Positions 44,618 to 55,409 of a stretch of DNA of 64,000 bases are shown piece by piece; within the stretch, counting starts at the first letter, position 1, and each line of letters begins with the position of its first letter. A program made the translations under genes and the position numbers. This DNA comes from Stagnimonas sp. GTDB lineage: Bacteria; Pseudomonadota; Gammaproteobacteria; Nevskiales; Nevskiaceae. Location of the stretch: assembly GCA_030696045.1 (NCBI GenBank), contig JAUYNO010000087.1:52426-116425 (forward strand), in the 5' to 3' direction. The notes under the pieces were generated by a model, which was given only the letters and a program-made list of their open reading frames with translations, had not been told where the DNA came from and searched no databases.

Positions 44618-46374
44618 GCACGGCACGCCGTCCGCCGCTGCCCGGCTCGCCGCAGCCGGTGGCCGCCTGGCGCCGCCAGCTCACGCTCGGCCTGCTCGGC
44701 GCCGGCTCGCTGCTGGTGCTGGCGCGCGCCTTCCATCTGCAGGTGCTGGATCGCGACTTCCTGGTCACCGAGGGGGACAAGCGCCATATCCGCACCGTCG
44801 AGCTGATCGGCCATCGTGGCGCGGTGCTGGACCGCAACGGTACGCCGCTGGCACTGTCGGCGCCGGTCGATTCGCTGTGGGTGGTGCCGTCGGAGTTGCT
44901 GAGCGAGCGTGCGGCGCCCTATCGCGAGGCCTTGGCCAAGCTGCTGGACCGCAAGCCCCGCGAGTTCGAGAAATTCCTGCGCGCCCAGGGTGAGAAGAAG
45001 TTCGTCTATCTGCTGAAGAACCAGAACCCGGACGTGGTCGCGCGCCTGCTCAAGATCAAGGCGCCGGGTGTGTTCGCCGAGCGCGGCTACTCGCGCTACT
45101 ACCCGGCGGGCGAGGTGGTGGGGCAGGTGGTCGGCTTCTGCGGCGTCGAAGGCCACGGTCTGGAAGGCCTGGAGAAGGCGCACGACGCCACGCTGGAGGG
45201 CGAGAAGGGTTTCCGCCGCGTGATCCGCTCGCGCGATGGCCGCATCGTCGAGGACGGCGGCAGCGAGAAGCCCGCGCGTGCCGGCCAGGACCTGCGGCTG
45301 ACCCTGGACCTGCGCCTGCAATACCTCGCCTACCGCGAGCTGGCCGCCGCCGTCGAGCGCAACAAGGCCAGTGGCGGCATGATCGTGATCGCCGAGGTTG
45401 GCAGCGGCGACATTCTCGCGGTCGCCGCGCAGCCCGCCTACAACCCCAACAACCCGGCCGACCGCAAGACCGGCCTGCGCAACCGTGCCATCACCGACCG
45501 CCTGGAGCCGGGCTCGGTGATCAAGCCGCTGATGGTGGCGCAGGCGCTGGAGACCGGCGCCTACACCGCGCAGAGCCTGATCGACACCGGCAATGGCGAA
45601 CTCACGGTCGGCCCCTGGACCGTGCACGACATCCATGCCGAGGGCGTGGTCGATCTGGCCAAGCTGCTCGCCAAGTCCAGCAATGTCGGCGCCGCCATGA
45701 TGGGCCTGAAGATGGGGCCGGACGCGCTCTGGGCCGGCTACCAGAACTTCGGCATCGGCGAGCCGATCCAGCTCGGCTTCCCGGGCGAGGTCACCGGCAC
45801 CCTGCGCGCGCCGCGCAAATGGCGGCAGTCCGACACCGCCGCCGCCGCCTACGGCTACGGCCTGTCGATGAGCGCCCTGCACCTGGTGCGCGCCTACGCC
45901 GGCTTGGCCAACGGCGGGCTGATGCCGCAGCTGTCCCTGGTCCAGCGCGAGCAGTTGCCGCCGCCGCGCCGCGCCGTCAGCGCCGCCAGCGCCCAGCAGG
46001 TGATGGCGATGCTGCGCGGCGTGGTCAGCATCGACGGCACCGCCAGCCGCGCCGCCGTGCCCGGCTACAGCGTCGCCGGCAAGACCGGCACCGTGCGCAA
46101 GCTCAAGGCCAGCGGTGGCTACGAGGAGCATCGCCATTGGTCGGCCTTCGCCGGCATGATCCCGGCCGGCGCGCCGCGCCTGGTGGGTCTGGTGTTCGTC
46201 GACGAACCTACCGCCGGTCAGTACTACGGCGGCCGTGTCGCCGCGCCGGTGTTCTCGGCGGTGATGGGTGGTGCTGCGCGCCTGCTGCAGATCCCGCAAG
46301 ACGAAGCCACGCAGCCGCAAACTGTGGCGCTGCCGCCCGCGCTGGAACCGACCTCTACGGAGCCGCGCGCATGA
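44614..46374 (+). CDS. ftsI: Peptidoglycan D,D-transpeptidase FtsI (PBP3)
   Basis: 586 residues. One N-terminal membrane helix (about 22-38), then a PBP dimerisation domain ('IGHRGAVLDRNGTPLALSAP'). The transpeptidase has Ser301-x-x-Lys304 ('LEPGSVIKPL'), 'KSSN' and 'AGKTGTVRK'. It cross-links septal peptidoglycan with FtsW. It overlaps ftsL and murE by 4 bp each. Confidence 0.97.
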   Translation: MSTARRPPLPGSPQPVAAWRRQLTLGLLGAGSLLVLARAFHLQVLDRDFLVTEGDKRHIRTVELIGHRGAVLDRNGTPLALSAPVDSLWVVPSELLSERAAPYREALAKLLDRKPREFEKFLRAQGEKKFVYLLKNQNPDVVARLLKIKAPGVFAERGYSRYYPAGEVVGQVVGFCGVEGHGLEGLEKAHDATLEGEKGFRRVIRSRDGRIVEDGGSEKPARAGQDLRLTLDLRLQYLAYRELAAAVERNKASGGMIVIAEVGSGDILAVAAQPAYNPNNPADRKTGLRNRAITDRLEPGSVIKPLMVAQALETGAYTAQSLIDTGNGELTVGPWTVHDIHAEGVVDLAKLLAKSSNVGAAMMGLKMGPDALWAGYQNFGIGEPIQLGFPGEVTGTLRAPRKWRQSDTAAAAYGYGLSMSALHLVRAYAGLANGGLMPQLSLVQREQLPPPRRAVSAASAQQVMAMLRGVVSIDGTASRAAVPGYSVAGKTGTVRKLKASGGYEEHRHWSAFAGMIPAGAPRLVGLVFVDEPTAGQYYGGRVAAPVFSAVMGGAARLLQIPQDEATQPQTVALPPALEPTSTEPRA

Positions 46375-49217
46375 GCAAGCTCCTGAAGGACTTGCTTGCC
46401 GGCTTTGCGCCGGCGCCCAGCGACAATCCCAGGCTCGCCGTCACCGGCGTCGAAATCGACTCGCGCCGGGTCGAGCCGGGCGATGCCTTTCTCGCCGTGC
46501 AGGGCGTCGGCGGCCACGGTCTGGCCCATGTCGAGACGGCCCTGGGTCGGGGCGCCTCGGTCGTGGTCTGGGAGCCGGCGCCGGGCGTGGCGGAGCCGAG
46601 CGAACTGCCGGTGCCCCAGGTCGCGGTACCCGGCCTGTCGCGCCGGGTGGGCGCGATTGCCGCGCGCTTCCAGGGCGAGCCGGCCAAGCGGCTGTTCACG
46701 GTCGGTGTCACCGGCACCGACGGCAAGACCTCGACCGCCTACTTGGTGGCCCAGGGCCTGGAAGCCCTGGGCAGCTCCTGCGCCTATCTCGGCACGATTG
46801 GTTTTGGCCGCCTGGGCGCGCTGCGCGAAGCCAGCCACACCACGCCGGACCCGATCCGCCTGCAGGAGCTGCTGGCCGGTTTCGTCAGCGGCGGTGTTGC
46901 GGCCTGCGCGATGGAAGTGTCCAGCCACGCGCTCGATCAGGCGCGCGTTGCCGGCATCGGCTACGACGTCGCCATCCTCACCAATGTCACCCGCGATCAC
47001 CTCGACTACCACGGCACGGTCGAGGCCTATGCGGCGGCCAAGCAGCGCCTGTTCACCGAGTATCGGCGCGGTGCCGCCGTGCTCAACCGCGACGACGCCA
47101 CCGGTGCGGCCTGGGCCGCCGACCTGCTCGCCCAGGGTGCCGAGGTCGCGGTGTACGGCCTCGAAGGCGCCCAGCCTGCAGCGGGACGCTACCTGCTGGG
47201 TCGCAATCTTCAGCTCTCCACCCGTGGCCTCGCCATGGACATAGCCAGCAGCTGGGGTGAAGGCCGGCTGGAGACGCGCCTGCTCGGCCGCTTCAATGCC
47301 TACAACCTGCTGGCCGCGCTGGCGGCGTTGCTGTACCGCGGCGCGACCCTGCCCGATGCGCTGAACGCGATGGCCAAGGTGCACACCGTGCCCGGTCGCA
47401 TCGAGGGCTATCGCGGCCCGGCCGCGAAGCCGCTGGTGGTGGTCGATTACGCCCACACGCCGGAAGCGCTGGAGCAGATCCTGAAAGCCGTGCGCGCGCA
47501 CACCGCCGGCAGGCTGATCTGCGTGTTCGGTTGCGGCGGTGACCGTGATCGCGGCAAGCGTCCGCTGATGGGCGCGGCGGCAGTGCGCGGTGCCGACCTC
47601 GCCATCGTCACCGATGACAACCCGCGCAGCGAGAGCCCAGTCGCCATCGTCGCCGACATCCTTGCCGGTGCGGGCACCGCCACTCGTGTCATCCACGACC
47701 GCGCCGAAGCGATCCGCACCGCGGTCGCCGAAGCCGGGGCTGAAGACGTGGTGGTGATCGCCGGCAAGGGCCACGAGACCACCCAGACCTATGGCAAGGA
47801 CGTGCGGCCGTTCAGCGACCGCTCCTACAGGGGGAGCGACGCCATGATGGAACGGCTCTCCGACGCCGCGCGCCGCCTGGGCGTGCCGCTCCAAGGCGGC
47901 GATGCCAGCTTCGCGCGCGTGGTCACCGATACCCGCGCCCTGCAGCCGGGCGACCTGTTCGTGGCGCTCGCCGGCGAGCGCTTCGACGCCCATGATTTCC
48001 TCGCCGAAGCCGCCGCCAAGGGCGCCGTCGGTGCCCTGGTGTCGCGCCCGGTGGATGCGCCCATCGCCCAGCTGCTGGTGCCCGACACCCTGGCGGCGCT
48101 GCAGCGCTATGCCGCCAGCTGGCGGCGCCATTTCGACGGCCCGGTGATCGGCGTCACTGGCAGCAATGGCAAGACCACGACCAAGCAGCTGCTGGCGGCC
48201 GTGTTCGCCGCGCGCGGCCCGGTGCTGGCCACCGAGGGCAACCTCAACAACCACATCGGCGTGCCGCTGACGCTGTGCAAGCTGCGCCGCGAGCACCGCA
48301 CGGCGGTGATCGAGATGGGCGCCAACCATCCCGGCGAGATCGCCCTGCTGGCCAAGCTGGCGCGCCCCGGTGCCGGCGTCGTGACCCAGGCCGGCGACGC
48401 CCACCTGGAAGGTTTCGGCTCGCGCGAAGGCGTGGCCAGGGCCAAGGGTGAATTGTTCGCGGCGCTCAATGGTGGCGTCGCAGTAATCAATGCCGACGAT
48501 GCCTACGCCGGCCTGTGGACCAAGCTCGCCGGCGACAACCGCATCGTCAGCTTCGGCTTTGCCGGCCACGCCGACGTGCGCGCCGAGGATCTGGTCGCCG
48601 ATGCCGACGGAAGCCGTTTCACCCTGCGCACGCCGGACGGCGAGGCACCAGTTAGCCTGCCCTTGCCCGGCCGCCACAACGTCGCCAACGCGCTCGCCGC
48701 CGCCGCCACCGGCCATGCGCTCGGCCTGGAGCCGGCGGTGATCGCCGCCGGTCTGGCCCGGGTCGAGGCGCCGAAGGGCCGCGTCGCGATAAAGACCAGC
48801 GCCAGCGGCGCGCGCCTGATCGACGATACCTACAACGCCAATCCCAGCTCGCTGAATGCGGCGATGGAACTGCTCGCGCGCGAACCCGGCCAGCGCCTGC
48901 TGGTGTTGGGCGACATGGCCGAACTCGGGCCGCAGGCCGGCCGCCTACACGCCGAGGCCGGCCGCCGCGCCCGCGCGCTGGGGCTGGATGGTCTGCTGGG
49001 CCTGGGCCCGCTCGCCGCCGAGGCCGCGCAGGCCTACGGCAGCAATGGCCAGTCCTTCCCCGATATCGAAGCCCTGGTCACCGCCCTGCGTGGCCGCCTG
49101 GCGCCGGGCACCACGGTGCTGGTCAAGGGGTCCCGCTCGGCGCGCATGGAGCGCGTCGTCGCCGCATTGATGAATCAAGACAACAGCAGCGCGATGCACG
49201 CTGCGGAGGCGCACTGA
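46371..49217 (+). CDS. murEF: MurE-MurF: UDP-MurNAc-tripeptide synthetase joined to UDP-MurNAc-pentapeptide synthetase in one ORF
   Basis: 948 residues. Residues 1-491 are a whole MurE: '[14 protein letters not shown]' P-loop (112-), carbamylatable Lys224, and 'DDNPR' (415-419), the meso-diaminopimelate motif. Residues 492-948 are a whole MurF: '[17 protein letters not shown]', '[15 protein letters not shown]' P-loop, '[16 protein letters not shown]'. The first adds meso-DAP and the second adds D-Ala-D-Ala. At the join an AGGGGGAG Shine-Dalgarno (47829-47836) precedes ATG 47844 (Met492), so MurF may also start separately. If the G5 run (47830-47834) had four Gs, MurE would stop at TGA overlapping that ATG. 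Real MurE-MurF fusions exist in other bacteria, but an indel here is possible. Confidence 0.88.
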   Translation: MSKLLKDLLAGFAPAPSDNPRLAVTGVEIDSRRVEPGDAFLAVQGVGGHGLAHVETALGRGASVVVWEPAPGVAEPSELPVPQVAVPGLSRRVGAIAARFQGEPAKRLFTVGVTGTDGKTSTAYLVAQGLEALGSSCAYLGTIGFGRLGALREASHTTPDPIRLQELLAGFVSGGVAACAMEVSSHALDQARVAGIGYDVAILTNVTRDHLDYHGTVEAYAAAKQRLFTEYRRGAAVLNRDDATGAAWAADLLAQGAEVAVYGLEGAQPAAGRYLLGRNLQLSTRGLAMDIASSWGEGRLETRLLGRFNAYNLLAALAALLYRGATLPDALNAMAKVHTVPGRIEGYRGPAAKPLVVVDYAHTPEALEQILKAVRAHTAGRLICVFGCGGDRDRGKRPLMGAAAVRGADLAIVTDDNPRSESPVAIVADILAGAGTATRVIHDRAEAIRTAVAEAGAEDVVVIAGKGHETTQTYGKDVRPFSDRSYRGSDAMMERLSDAARRLGVPLQGGDASFARVVTDTRALQPGDLFVALAGERFDAHDFLAEAAAKGAVGALVSRPVDAPIAQLLVPDTLAALQRYAASWRRHFDGPVIGVTGSNGKTTTKQLLAAVFAARGPVLATEGNLNNHIGVPLTLCKLRREHRTAVIEMGANHPGEIALLAKLARPGAGVVTQAGDAHLEGFGSREGVARAKGELFAALNGGVAVINADDAYAGLWTKLAGDNRIVSFGFAGHADVRAEDLVADADGSRFTLRTPDGEAPVSLPLPGRHNVANALAAAATGHALGLEPAVIAAGLARVEAPKGRVAIKTSASGARLIDDTYNANPSSLNAAMELLAREPGQRLLVLGDMAELGPQAGRLHAEAGRRARALGLDGLLGLGPLAAEAAQAYGSNGQSFPDIEALVTALRGRLAPGTTVLVKGSRSARMERVVAALMNQDNSSAMHAAEAH

Positions 49218-50302
49218 TGCTTTACCACCTGTCGCAATGGCTGCAGGCCGACTACTCCTTCCTGCGCCTGTTCAGCTACCTCACCGTGCGGGCGGTGCTC
49301 GGCATCCTCACCGCGCTGATCTTCAGCTTCGTGTTCGGGCCGATCCTCATCGAGCGGCTCTACAAGTTCAAGTTCGGCCAACCGATCCGCGACGACGGCC
49401 CGGCCTCGCACCTGAAGAAGACCGGCACCCCGACCATGGGCGGGCTGCTGATCCTGGCCGCGATCACGGTGGCGACACTGCTGTGGGCGAATCTGGCCAG
49501 CAAGTTCGTCTGGTTCGCGCTGATCGTCACCCTGGCCTTCGGTGCGGTGGGCTTCGCCGACGACTACATCAAGATCAAGCACAAGAACCCCAAGGGCCTG
49601 GTCGCGCGCAAGAAATATTTCTGGCTGTCGCTGACCGGCTTCGCGGTCTCGACCGCGATCTACCTCAGCGCCAAGACCCCCGCCGAGACGGCGCTGATCG
49701 TGCCGTTCCTGAAGGATGTCTCGATCCCGCTGGGCGCCTTCTTCGTGCTCTGGACCTATCTGGTGATCGTCGGCAGCTCCAACGCGGTCAACCTCACGGA
49801 CGGCCTGGACGGCCTCGCCATCATGCCGACCGTGCTGGTCGCCTCGGCGCTGGCGGTGTTCGCCTACTGCACCGGCAACGTCAAGTTCGCGAGCTACCTG
49901 GGCATTCCCTACATCGCCGGAGTCGGCGAGCTGGCGATCTTCTGCACCGCCATCGCCGGCGCCGGCCTGGGCTTTCTCTGGTTCAACGCCTATCCGGCGC
50001 AGGTGTTCATGGGCGACGTCGGCGCATTGGCGCTGGGCGCCGCGCTCGGCGTGGTGGCGGTGCTGGTGCGGCAGGAACTGGTGCTGGCGATCATGGGCGG
50101 CGTGTTCGTGGTCGAGACCGTCTCGGTCGCGCTGCAGGTCGGCTACTTCAAGTACTCCGGTGGCAAGCGCATCTTCCGCATGGCGCCGCTGCACCACCAC
50201 TACGAACTCAAGGGCTGGGCCGAGCCGAAAATCATCGTCCGCTTCTGGATCATCACCTTGATTCTGGTGCTGATCGGCCTCTCCACTCTCAAGATTCGAT
50301 AA
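49217..50302 (+). CDS. mraY: Phospho-N-acetylmuramoyl-pentapeptide-transferase MraY
   Basis: 361 residues, about ten membrane helices. Family motifs are '[13 protein letters not shown]', '[16 protein letters not shown]' (metal-binding Asp pair), '[14 protein letters not shown]' and '[13 protein letters not shown]'. It transfers phospho-MurNAc-pentapeptide to undecaprenyl phosphate, making lipid I at the inner membrane. Its start shares a base with the murF stop. Confidence 0.97.
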   Translation: MLYHLSQWLQADYSFLRLFSYLTVRAVLGILTALIFSFVFGPILIERLYKFKFGQPIRDDGPASHLKKTGTPTMGGLLILAAITVATLLWANLASKFVWFALIVTLAFGAVGFADDYIKIKHKNPKGLVARKKYFWLSLTGFAVSTAIYLSAKTPAETALIVPFLKDVSIPLGAFFVLWTYLVIVGSSNAVNLTDGLDGLAIMPTVLVASALAVFAYCTGNVKFASYLGIPYIAGVGELAIFCTAIAGAGLGFLWFNAYPAQVFMGDVGALALGAALGVVAVLVRQELVLAIMGGVFVVETVSVALQVGYFKYSGGKRIFRMAPLHHHYELKGWAEPKIIVRFWIITLILVLIGLSTLKIR

Positions 50303-50309
50303 GGCGAAC

Positions 50310-51653
50310 ATGGGCCGCTACTCGGGCAAGCGCATGCTGGTGGTGGGGCTGGGGCTCTCCGGAGTCTCGGCTCTGCGCTACCTTGCGCGCGAGGACGCGG
50401 ACCTCGTCATCACCGACTCGCGTGCCGAGCCGGCCGGCCACCAGCAGCTCACCGCCGAGTTTCAGCGCTTCGAGTTCCGCCTCGGCGGCTTCTCGGCGCC
50501 GGAGCCGCTGAGCCAGTTCCACGAAGCCGTGCTGTCGCCCGGAGTGTCGCTGGACGAGCCCTTCGTCCAGTCCCTGCGCGCCGCCGGCCTGCCGCTGATC
50601 GGCGATATCGAGTTGTTCGCGCGCCACGCCAAGGCGCCGGTGATCGGCATCACCGGCAGCAATGGCAAGTCCACGGTCACCACCCTGGTCGGCGAGATGG
50701 CCCGCGCCGCCGGTCTGCGGGTCGGGGTCGGCGGCAATCTGGGGCCGCCGGCGCTGGACGTGCTGTCGGACCAGGCCCAGCTCTATGTGCTGGAGCTGTC
50801 GAGCTTCCAGCTCGACACCACCCACAGCCTGCGCTGCCGTGCCGCGACCGTGCTGAACCTGTCGGAGGATCACCTCGACCGCCATGGCAGCATGGCCGCC
50901 TATGGCGCCGCCAAGGCGCGCATCTTCAATGGCTGCCAGGTGGCGGTCATCAACCGCGACGACACCGCCACCCGGCTCAACAGCGACGCCGCGCGCCGCC
51001 GGCTGAGCTTCGGGCTCGACGCGCCGCGCGCCCCGGGCGAATACGGCCTGATCGGCCAGCGCGGCGAGCACTGGCTGGCCACCGCGCGCGAGCGGGTGCT
51101 GCCACTGACGGCGCTGAAGGTCGCCGGCCTGCACAACGCCGCCAACGTGCTGGCGGCGCTCGCCCTGTTCGAGGCGGCCGACCTGCCGCGCGCCAGCGCG
51201 CTCAAGGCCCTGCAGGATTTCCGCGGCCTGCCGCACCGCTGCGCCTTCGTCGCCGAGATCGACGGCGCGCGCTACTACAACGACAGCAAGGGCACCAATG
51301 TCGGCTCGACCCTGGCGGCGGTGCGCGGCCTGCCGTCGCCGGTGGTCTGGCTCGGCGGTGGCCAGGGTAAAGGGCAGGATTTCTCGCCGCTCGCCGCCGC
51401 GCTCGCGGCCAAGGGCAGCGCCGCCATCCTGTTCGGCGAGGACGCCGGCAAGATCGAGGCCGCCATCGACGGTGCCCTGCCGATCTATCGCGTCGGCAGC
51501 ATGGGCGAGGCGCTGCAGCGCGCCCGCACGCTGACCGTGCCGGGCGCCTCGGTGCTGCTGTCACCGGCCTGCGCCAGCTTCGACCAGTTCAAGAACTACG
51601 TCGACCGTGGCCAGCAGTTCGAGGCGGCGGTGAAGGAAATGGCAGCGGCATGA
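50310..51653 (+). CDS. murD: UDP-N-acetylmuramoylalanine-D-glutamate ligase MurD
   Basis: 447 residues. N-terminal nucleotide fold 'VVGLGLSGVSALRYL', P-loop 'GITGSNGKSTVTTLV', 'NLSEDHLDRHGSM', and C-terminal 'YNDSKGTNVGSTLAAV'. It adds D-glutamate to UDP-MurNAc-L-Ala. The start is 8 bp after mraY, one of the few small gaps in the cluster, with AAGG upstream. It overlaps ftsW by 4 bp. Confidence 0.97.
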   Translation: MGRYSGKRMLVVGLGLSGVSALRYLAREDADLVITDSRAEPAGHQQLTAEFQRFEFRLGGFSAPEPLSQFHEAVLSPGVSLDEPFVQSLRAAGLPLIGDIELFARHAKAPVIGITGSNGKSTVTTLVGEMARAAGLRVGVGGNLGPPALDVLSDQAQLYVLELSSFQLDTTHSLRCRAATVLNLSEDHLDRHGSMAAYGAAKARIFNGCQVAVINRDDTATRLNSDAARRRLSFGLDAPRAPGEYGLIGQRGEHWLATARERVLPLTALKVAGLHNAANVLAALALFEAADLPRASALKALQDFRGLPHRCAFVAEIDGARYYNDSKGTNVGSTLAAVRGLPSPVVWLGGGQGKGQDFSPLAAALAAKGSAAILFGEDAGKIEAAIDGALPIYRVGSMGEALQRARTLTVPGASVLLSPACASFDQFKNYVDRGQQFEAAVKEMAAA

Positions 51654-52906
51654 GCCTCGAACTGCCCAATCCCAAGTACGGCCTTGACGGTCTGTTCTGC
51701 GGCGCGGTCGCGGCCCTGCTGTGCTGGGGGCTGGTGATGGTCGCCTCGGCCAGCGTCGCGGTGGGCGAGAAGCTGGGTGACGGCTCGATGTACTTCTTCT
51801 GGCGCCAACTGAGCTTCATCGGAGTTGGTGGCATTGCCTGCTGGGCGATGTTCTGCGTGCCGACCGGTTTCTGGCAGGACCAGCGCTGGTGGCTGCTGCT
51901 GGGCGCGCTGCTGCTGCTGCTGACGGTCGCCATCGCCGGCGTGAAGGTGAACGGTGCCCGGCGCTGGCTCGACATCGCCGGCTTCTTCCGGCTGCAGGCC
52001 TCGGAGCCGGTGCGCCTGGCCTTCATCGTCTGGCTCGCCGGCCATATCGTGAAGCGGCAGGTGGAGCTGCAGACCTCGCTGGCCGGGTTCCTGAATCCGC
52101 TTTTGTTCCTGCTGCCGATCCTGGGCCTGTTCCTGCTGGAGCCCGACCTCGGTGCCACCGTGATCCTGCTCGCGGTCACCTTCCTGATGCTGTTCCTGGG
52201 TGGCGCCCGCCTGCTCTACGTCGGTGGCCTCGGGTTGCTGGCGGTCGCCGCCGTGAGCGTGCTGGTGATGACGGTCGGCTACCGCCTGCAGCGGGTGATC
52301 TCGTTCACCGATCCCTGGAAGGACGCACTCGGCTCCGGCTTCCAGCTCACCCAGTCGCTGATCGCGGTCGGCCGCGGCGAATGGTTCGGCGTCGGCCTCG
52401 GCAACAGCGTGCAGAAGCTGATGTACCTGCCGGAAATGCACACCGATTTCATCTTCGCCATCCTCGCCGAGGAGTTCGGCCTGGCCGGCGTGCTGCTGCT
52501 GATCGCGCTGTTCGCGATCGTGGTCTGGCGTGGCTTCCGCATCGGGCATCAGGCCGAGCAGTTGGATCGCCGCTTCTCGGCCTACCTCTGCTACGGCCTC
52601 GCCGGCTGGCTGGGCTTGCAGGCGCTGATCAACATGGCGGTCAACATGGGCGCGTTGCCGACCAAGGGCCTGACCCTGCCGCTGATCAGCTACGGCGGCA
52701 GCTCGCTGGTGACGGTGAGCCTGATGCTGGGTCTGGTGCTGCGGGTCGACTACGAGAACCGCGCGGCCCTGGCCCTGCTGCCGAAGGCGCGCACCCGCAC
52801 CCTGTCCGGCAAGGCGGTGCAGTCAGCGCCGACCGGGCTGCGCGACTGGTTGTTTGGACTGCGCGCCTCCTTGGCCTCGCTGCGCTCCGCCAAGGAGGCC
52901 GCATGA
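51650..52906 (+). CDS. ftsW: Peptidoglycan glycosyltransferase FtsW
   Basis: 418 residues, SEDS family, about ten membrane helices. Motifs include 'VKVNGARRWLDIAGFFRLQ', 'FLLEPDLGATVILLAV' and 'PLISYGGSSLVTVSLMLGL'. It polymerises septal glycan in complex with FtsI. It sits between murD and murG with 4-bp overlaps on both sides. Confidence 0.97.
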   Translation: MSLELPNPKYGLDGLFCGAVAALLCWGLVMVASASVAVGEKLGDGSMYFFWRQLSFIGVGGIACWAMFCVPTGFWQDQRWWLLLGALLLLLTVAIAGVKVNGARRWLDIAGFFRLQASEPVRLAFIVWLAGHIVKRQVELQTSLAGFLNPLLFLLPILGLFLLEPDLGATVILLAVTFLMLFLGGARLLYVGGLGLLAVAAVSVLVMTVGYRLQRVISFTDPWKDALGSGFQLTQSLIAVGRGEWFGVGLGNSVQKLMYLPEMHTDFIFAILAEEFGLAGVLLLIALFAIVVWRGFRIGHQAEQLDRRFSAYLCYGLAGWLGLQALINMAVNMGALPTKGLTLPLISYGGSSLVTVSLMLGLVLRVDYENRAALALLPKARTRTLSGKAVQSAPTGLRDWLFGLRASLASLRSAKEAA

Positions 52907-53991
52907 AGGTGCTCATCATGGCCGGAGGTACGGGAGGCCACGTCTATCCGGGTCTCGCGGTCGCGCACGAGTTGCGCGCGCGCGGCCACGAGGTCACCTG
53001 GCTCGGCGCACCCGACAGCTTCGAGGCGCGCACGGTGCCGGCGCAGGGCATTCCACTGGAACTGGTGCAGGTCAGCGGCCTGCGCGGCAAGGGCCTGCTG
53101 AAGCTGCTGGGTGCGCCCCTGTTGATCCTGCGTGCCATCGGTCAGGCGCTGGCGGTGCTGTCCCGGGTGCGGCCCGACGCGGTGCTGGGCATGGGCGGAT
53201 TTGCGGCCGGCCCGGGCGGCGTCGCCGCCTGGCTCAAGCGCATCCCGTTGTTCGTGCACGAGCAGAACGCCACCGCCGGCTTCACCAACCGCCAACTCGC
53301 AAAGCTCTCGCGTCAGGCGCTGCAAGGCTTTGACGGCGCACTGGCCGACGGCATCACCGTCGGCAATCCGGTGCGGGCCGAAGTCGCCGCGCTGCCGGCG
53401 CCGGCGCTGCGCTACGCCGCCCGCAGCGGCGCGCTCAACCTGCTGGTCGTGGGTGGCAGCCAGGGCGCCAGGGCGCTCAACGAGAAGCTGCCGGCGGCGC
53501 TGGCCCTGTTGTCCCCGAGCGAGCGTCCCCAGGTCCGCCACCAGGGCGGCCGCAGTGTCGAGGTCGCCGAGGCCGCCTATGCGCAGCACGGCGTGCAGGC
53601 CGAGGTGCTGCCCTTCATCCACGACATGGCCGGCGCCTACGCCTGGGCCGATCTGGTGGTCTGCCGCGCGGGCGCCTCCACCGTGGCTGAGCTGGCCAGC
53701 GCCGGCGTTGCCAGCGTGCTGGTGCCGTTTCCATTCGCGGTTGACGATCACCAGACCGCCAATGCGGCCGCGCTGGTGAAAGGCGGCGCCGCCGAGCTGA
53801 TCCAGGAACGCGAGCTCAGCGCCGAACGCCTGGCCGCCCTGTTGCGTGGCGCCACCCGCGCCGGCTGCCTGGCGCAGGCTGAAAAGGCGCGTGCCGCGGC
53901 CTATCCGCGCGCGACCGCCGACATCGTCGAGCGCCTGCTTGCCGTCTCCCGTCTCCCGCCTCCCGTCTCCCGTCCCGGAGCGCAACCATGA
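52903..53991 (+). CDS. murG: UDP-GlcNAc:lipid I N-acetylglucosaminyltransferase MurG
   Basis: 362 residues, GT28 family. '[19 protein letters not shown]' is the N-terminal glycine loop, '[13 protein letters not shown]' the acceptor site, and '[15 protein letters not shown]' and '[12 protein letters not shown]'-type donor motif ('[14 protein letters not shown]') the UDP-GlcNAc site. It makes lipid II at the membrane face. The last residues ([15 protein letters not shown]) are encoded by a heptamer tandem repeat and are not part of the conserved fold. Confidence 0.96.
   Translation: MKVLIMAGGTGGHVYPGLAVAHELRARGHEVTWLGAPDSFEARTVPAQGIPLELVQVSGLRGKGLLKLLGAPLLILRAIGQALAVLSRVRPDAVLGMGGFAAGPGGVAAWLKRIPLFVHEQNATAGFTNRQLAKLSRQALQGFDGALADGITVGNPVRAEVAALPAPALRYAARSGALNLLVVGGSQGARALNEKLPAALALLSPSERPQVRHQGGRSVEVAEAAYAQHGVQAEVLPFIHDMAGAYAWADLVVCRAGASTVAELASAGVASVLVPFPFAVDDHQTANAAALVKGGAAELIQERELSAERLAALLRGATRAGCLAQAEKARAAAYPRATADIVERLLAVSRLPPPVSRPGAQP
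53943..53977 (+). repeat. Heptamer tandem repeat at the murG 3' end
   Basis: Five 7-bp units: CGTCTCC, CGTCTCC, CGCCTCC, CGTCTCC, CGTCCCG. The array is in the last codons of murG, just before the murC ATG at 53988. Seven is not a multiple of three, so unit gain or loss would change the murG C-terminal reading frame and its overlap with murC. Confidence 0.9.
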
Positions 53992-55409
53992 TGAATCCGG
54001 GCGAGATGGCCAGGGCGCCTATGCACCGCGTGCGCCGCATTCACATGCTGGGCATCGGCGGCTCCGGCATGTCCGGCATCGCCGAGGTGCTGATCAACCT
54101 CGGCTACGTCGTCAGCGGCACCGACCTCAAGCCCTCGGCGGCGACCCAGCGCCTGGAGCAGTTGGGCGCCAAGGTCCACTTCGGCCACCGGGCCGAGAAC
54201 GCCGAGGGCGCCGACGCCATCGTGGTCTCGACTGCGGTGAAGGCCGACAACCCGGAGCTGGTGCACGCCCACGCCCACCGCATTCCGGTGGTGCGCCGGG
54301 CCGAGATGCTGGCCGAGCTGATGCGCTTCCGCTTCGGCCTTGCCATTGCCGGCACCCACGGCAAGACCACCACCACCAGCCTGGTCGCCAGCGTGCTGGC
54401 CGAGGGTGGCCTCGATCCGACCTTCGTGGTCGGCGGCAAGGTGAAGGGCGCCGGCGCCAACGCGCGCCTGGGCGCCGGCCAGTACCTGGTGGCCGAGGCC
54501 GACGAGTCCGACGCCAGCTTCCTGCACCTGTCACCGATGATGGCGGCGGTCACCAATATCGACGCCGATCACCTCGAGACCTACGGTGGTGACTTCCAGG
54601 TCTTGAAGCGCACCTTCGTCGAATTCCTGCACCGGCTGCCGTTCTACGGCCTGGCGGTGCTGTGCGCCGACGACCCGGTGGTGCGGGAGATCCTCGATGA
54701 CGTCGGCCGTCCGGTGCTGACCTATGGCTACGCCGAGGACGCCGACGTGCGCGCCGTCGATGTCCACCCGGAGCGGGGCGGCAGCCGCTTCACGGTGCTG
54801 ATCGGCGATGCCCGCGAGGAACTGCATCTGAACCTGCCGGGGCGCCACAACGTCCAGAACGCCCTGGTGGCGGTGGCGCTCGCGCGCGAGCTGGGGGTTT
54901 CCTTCCCGGCCATCCGCAAGGCCTTCGCAGAATTCGCCGGGGTCGGCCGCCGCTGCGAGTCGCACGGTGTCGTCAGCATCGACGGCAAGCAGGTGAAGCT
55001 GATCGACGACTACGGCCACCATCCGCGCGAGCTGGCGGCGACCTTCGAGGCGGTGCGCTCGGCACATCCGGGCCAGCGCGTGGTGGTGGCCTTCCAGCCG
55101 CATCGTTACAGCCGCACGCGGGATCTTTTTGATGAGTTCGGCGAAGTGCTCTCGCATTGTGATGCCCTGCTGCTGCTGGAGGTCTACGCTGCCGGCGAGA
55201 CTGCCATCGCCGGCTACGACGGCAAGGCCCTGGCCCGCGGCATCCGCGCCCGTGGCAAGGTCGAGCCGGTGTTCGTGAAGGCGGTCGCCGAGCTGCCGGA
55301 GGCGCTGCGCGGGGTGGTGCGGGATGGCGACGTGCTGCTGACCGTCGGCGCGGGCGATATCGGTGCGGCGCCAGCGCTGATCATCAATACCTTCGGAGCG
55401 GCCACATGA
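53988..55409 (+). CDS. murC: UDP-N-acetylmuramate-L-alanine ligase MurC
   Basis: 473 residues. '[18 protein letters not shown]', P-loop '[16 protein letters not shown]', '[14 protein letters not shown]', '[18 protein letters not shown]' and '[20 protein letters not shown]'. It adds L-alanine, the first residue of the stem peptide. Start ATG 53988 overlaps murG by 4 bp; a second Met follows directly. Confidence 0.97.
   Translation: MMNPGEMARAPMHRVRRIHMLGIGGSGMSGIAEVLINLGYVVSGTDLKPSAATQRLEQLGAKVHFGHRAENAEGADAIVVSTAVKADNPELVHAHAHRIPVVRRAEMLAELMRFRFGLAIAGTHGKTTTTSLVASVLAEGGLDPTFVVGGKVKGAGANARLGAGQYLVAEADESDASFLHLSPMMAAVTNIDADHLETYGGDFQVLKRTFVEFLHRLPFYGLAVLCADDPVVREILDDVGRPVLTYGYAEDADVRAVDVHPERGGSRFTVLIGDAREELHLNLPGRHNVQNALVAVALARELGVSFPAIRKAFAEFAGVGRRCESHGVVSIDGKQVKLIDDYGHHPRELAATFEAVRSAHPGQRVVVAFQPHRYSRTRDLFDEFGEVLSHCDALLLLEVYAAGETAIAGYDGKALARGIRARGKVEPVFVKAVAELPEALRGVVRDGDVLLTVGAGDIGAAPALIINTFGAAT

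Noticed and set aside
44464..48716. Two long minus-strand open frames (618 and 830 residues) opposite ftsI and murE-murF
   Set aside because: They are antisense shadows; codons and motifs support only the plus-strand genes.
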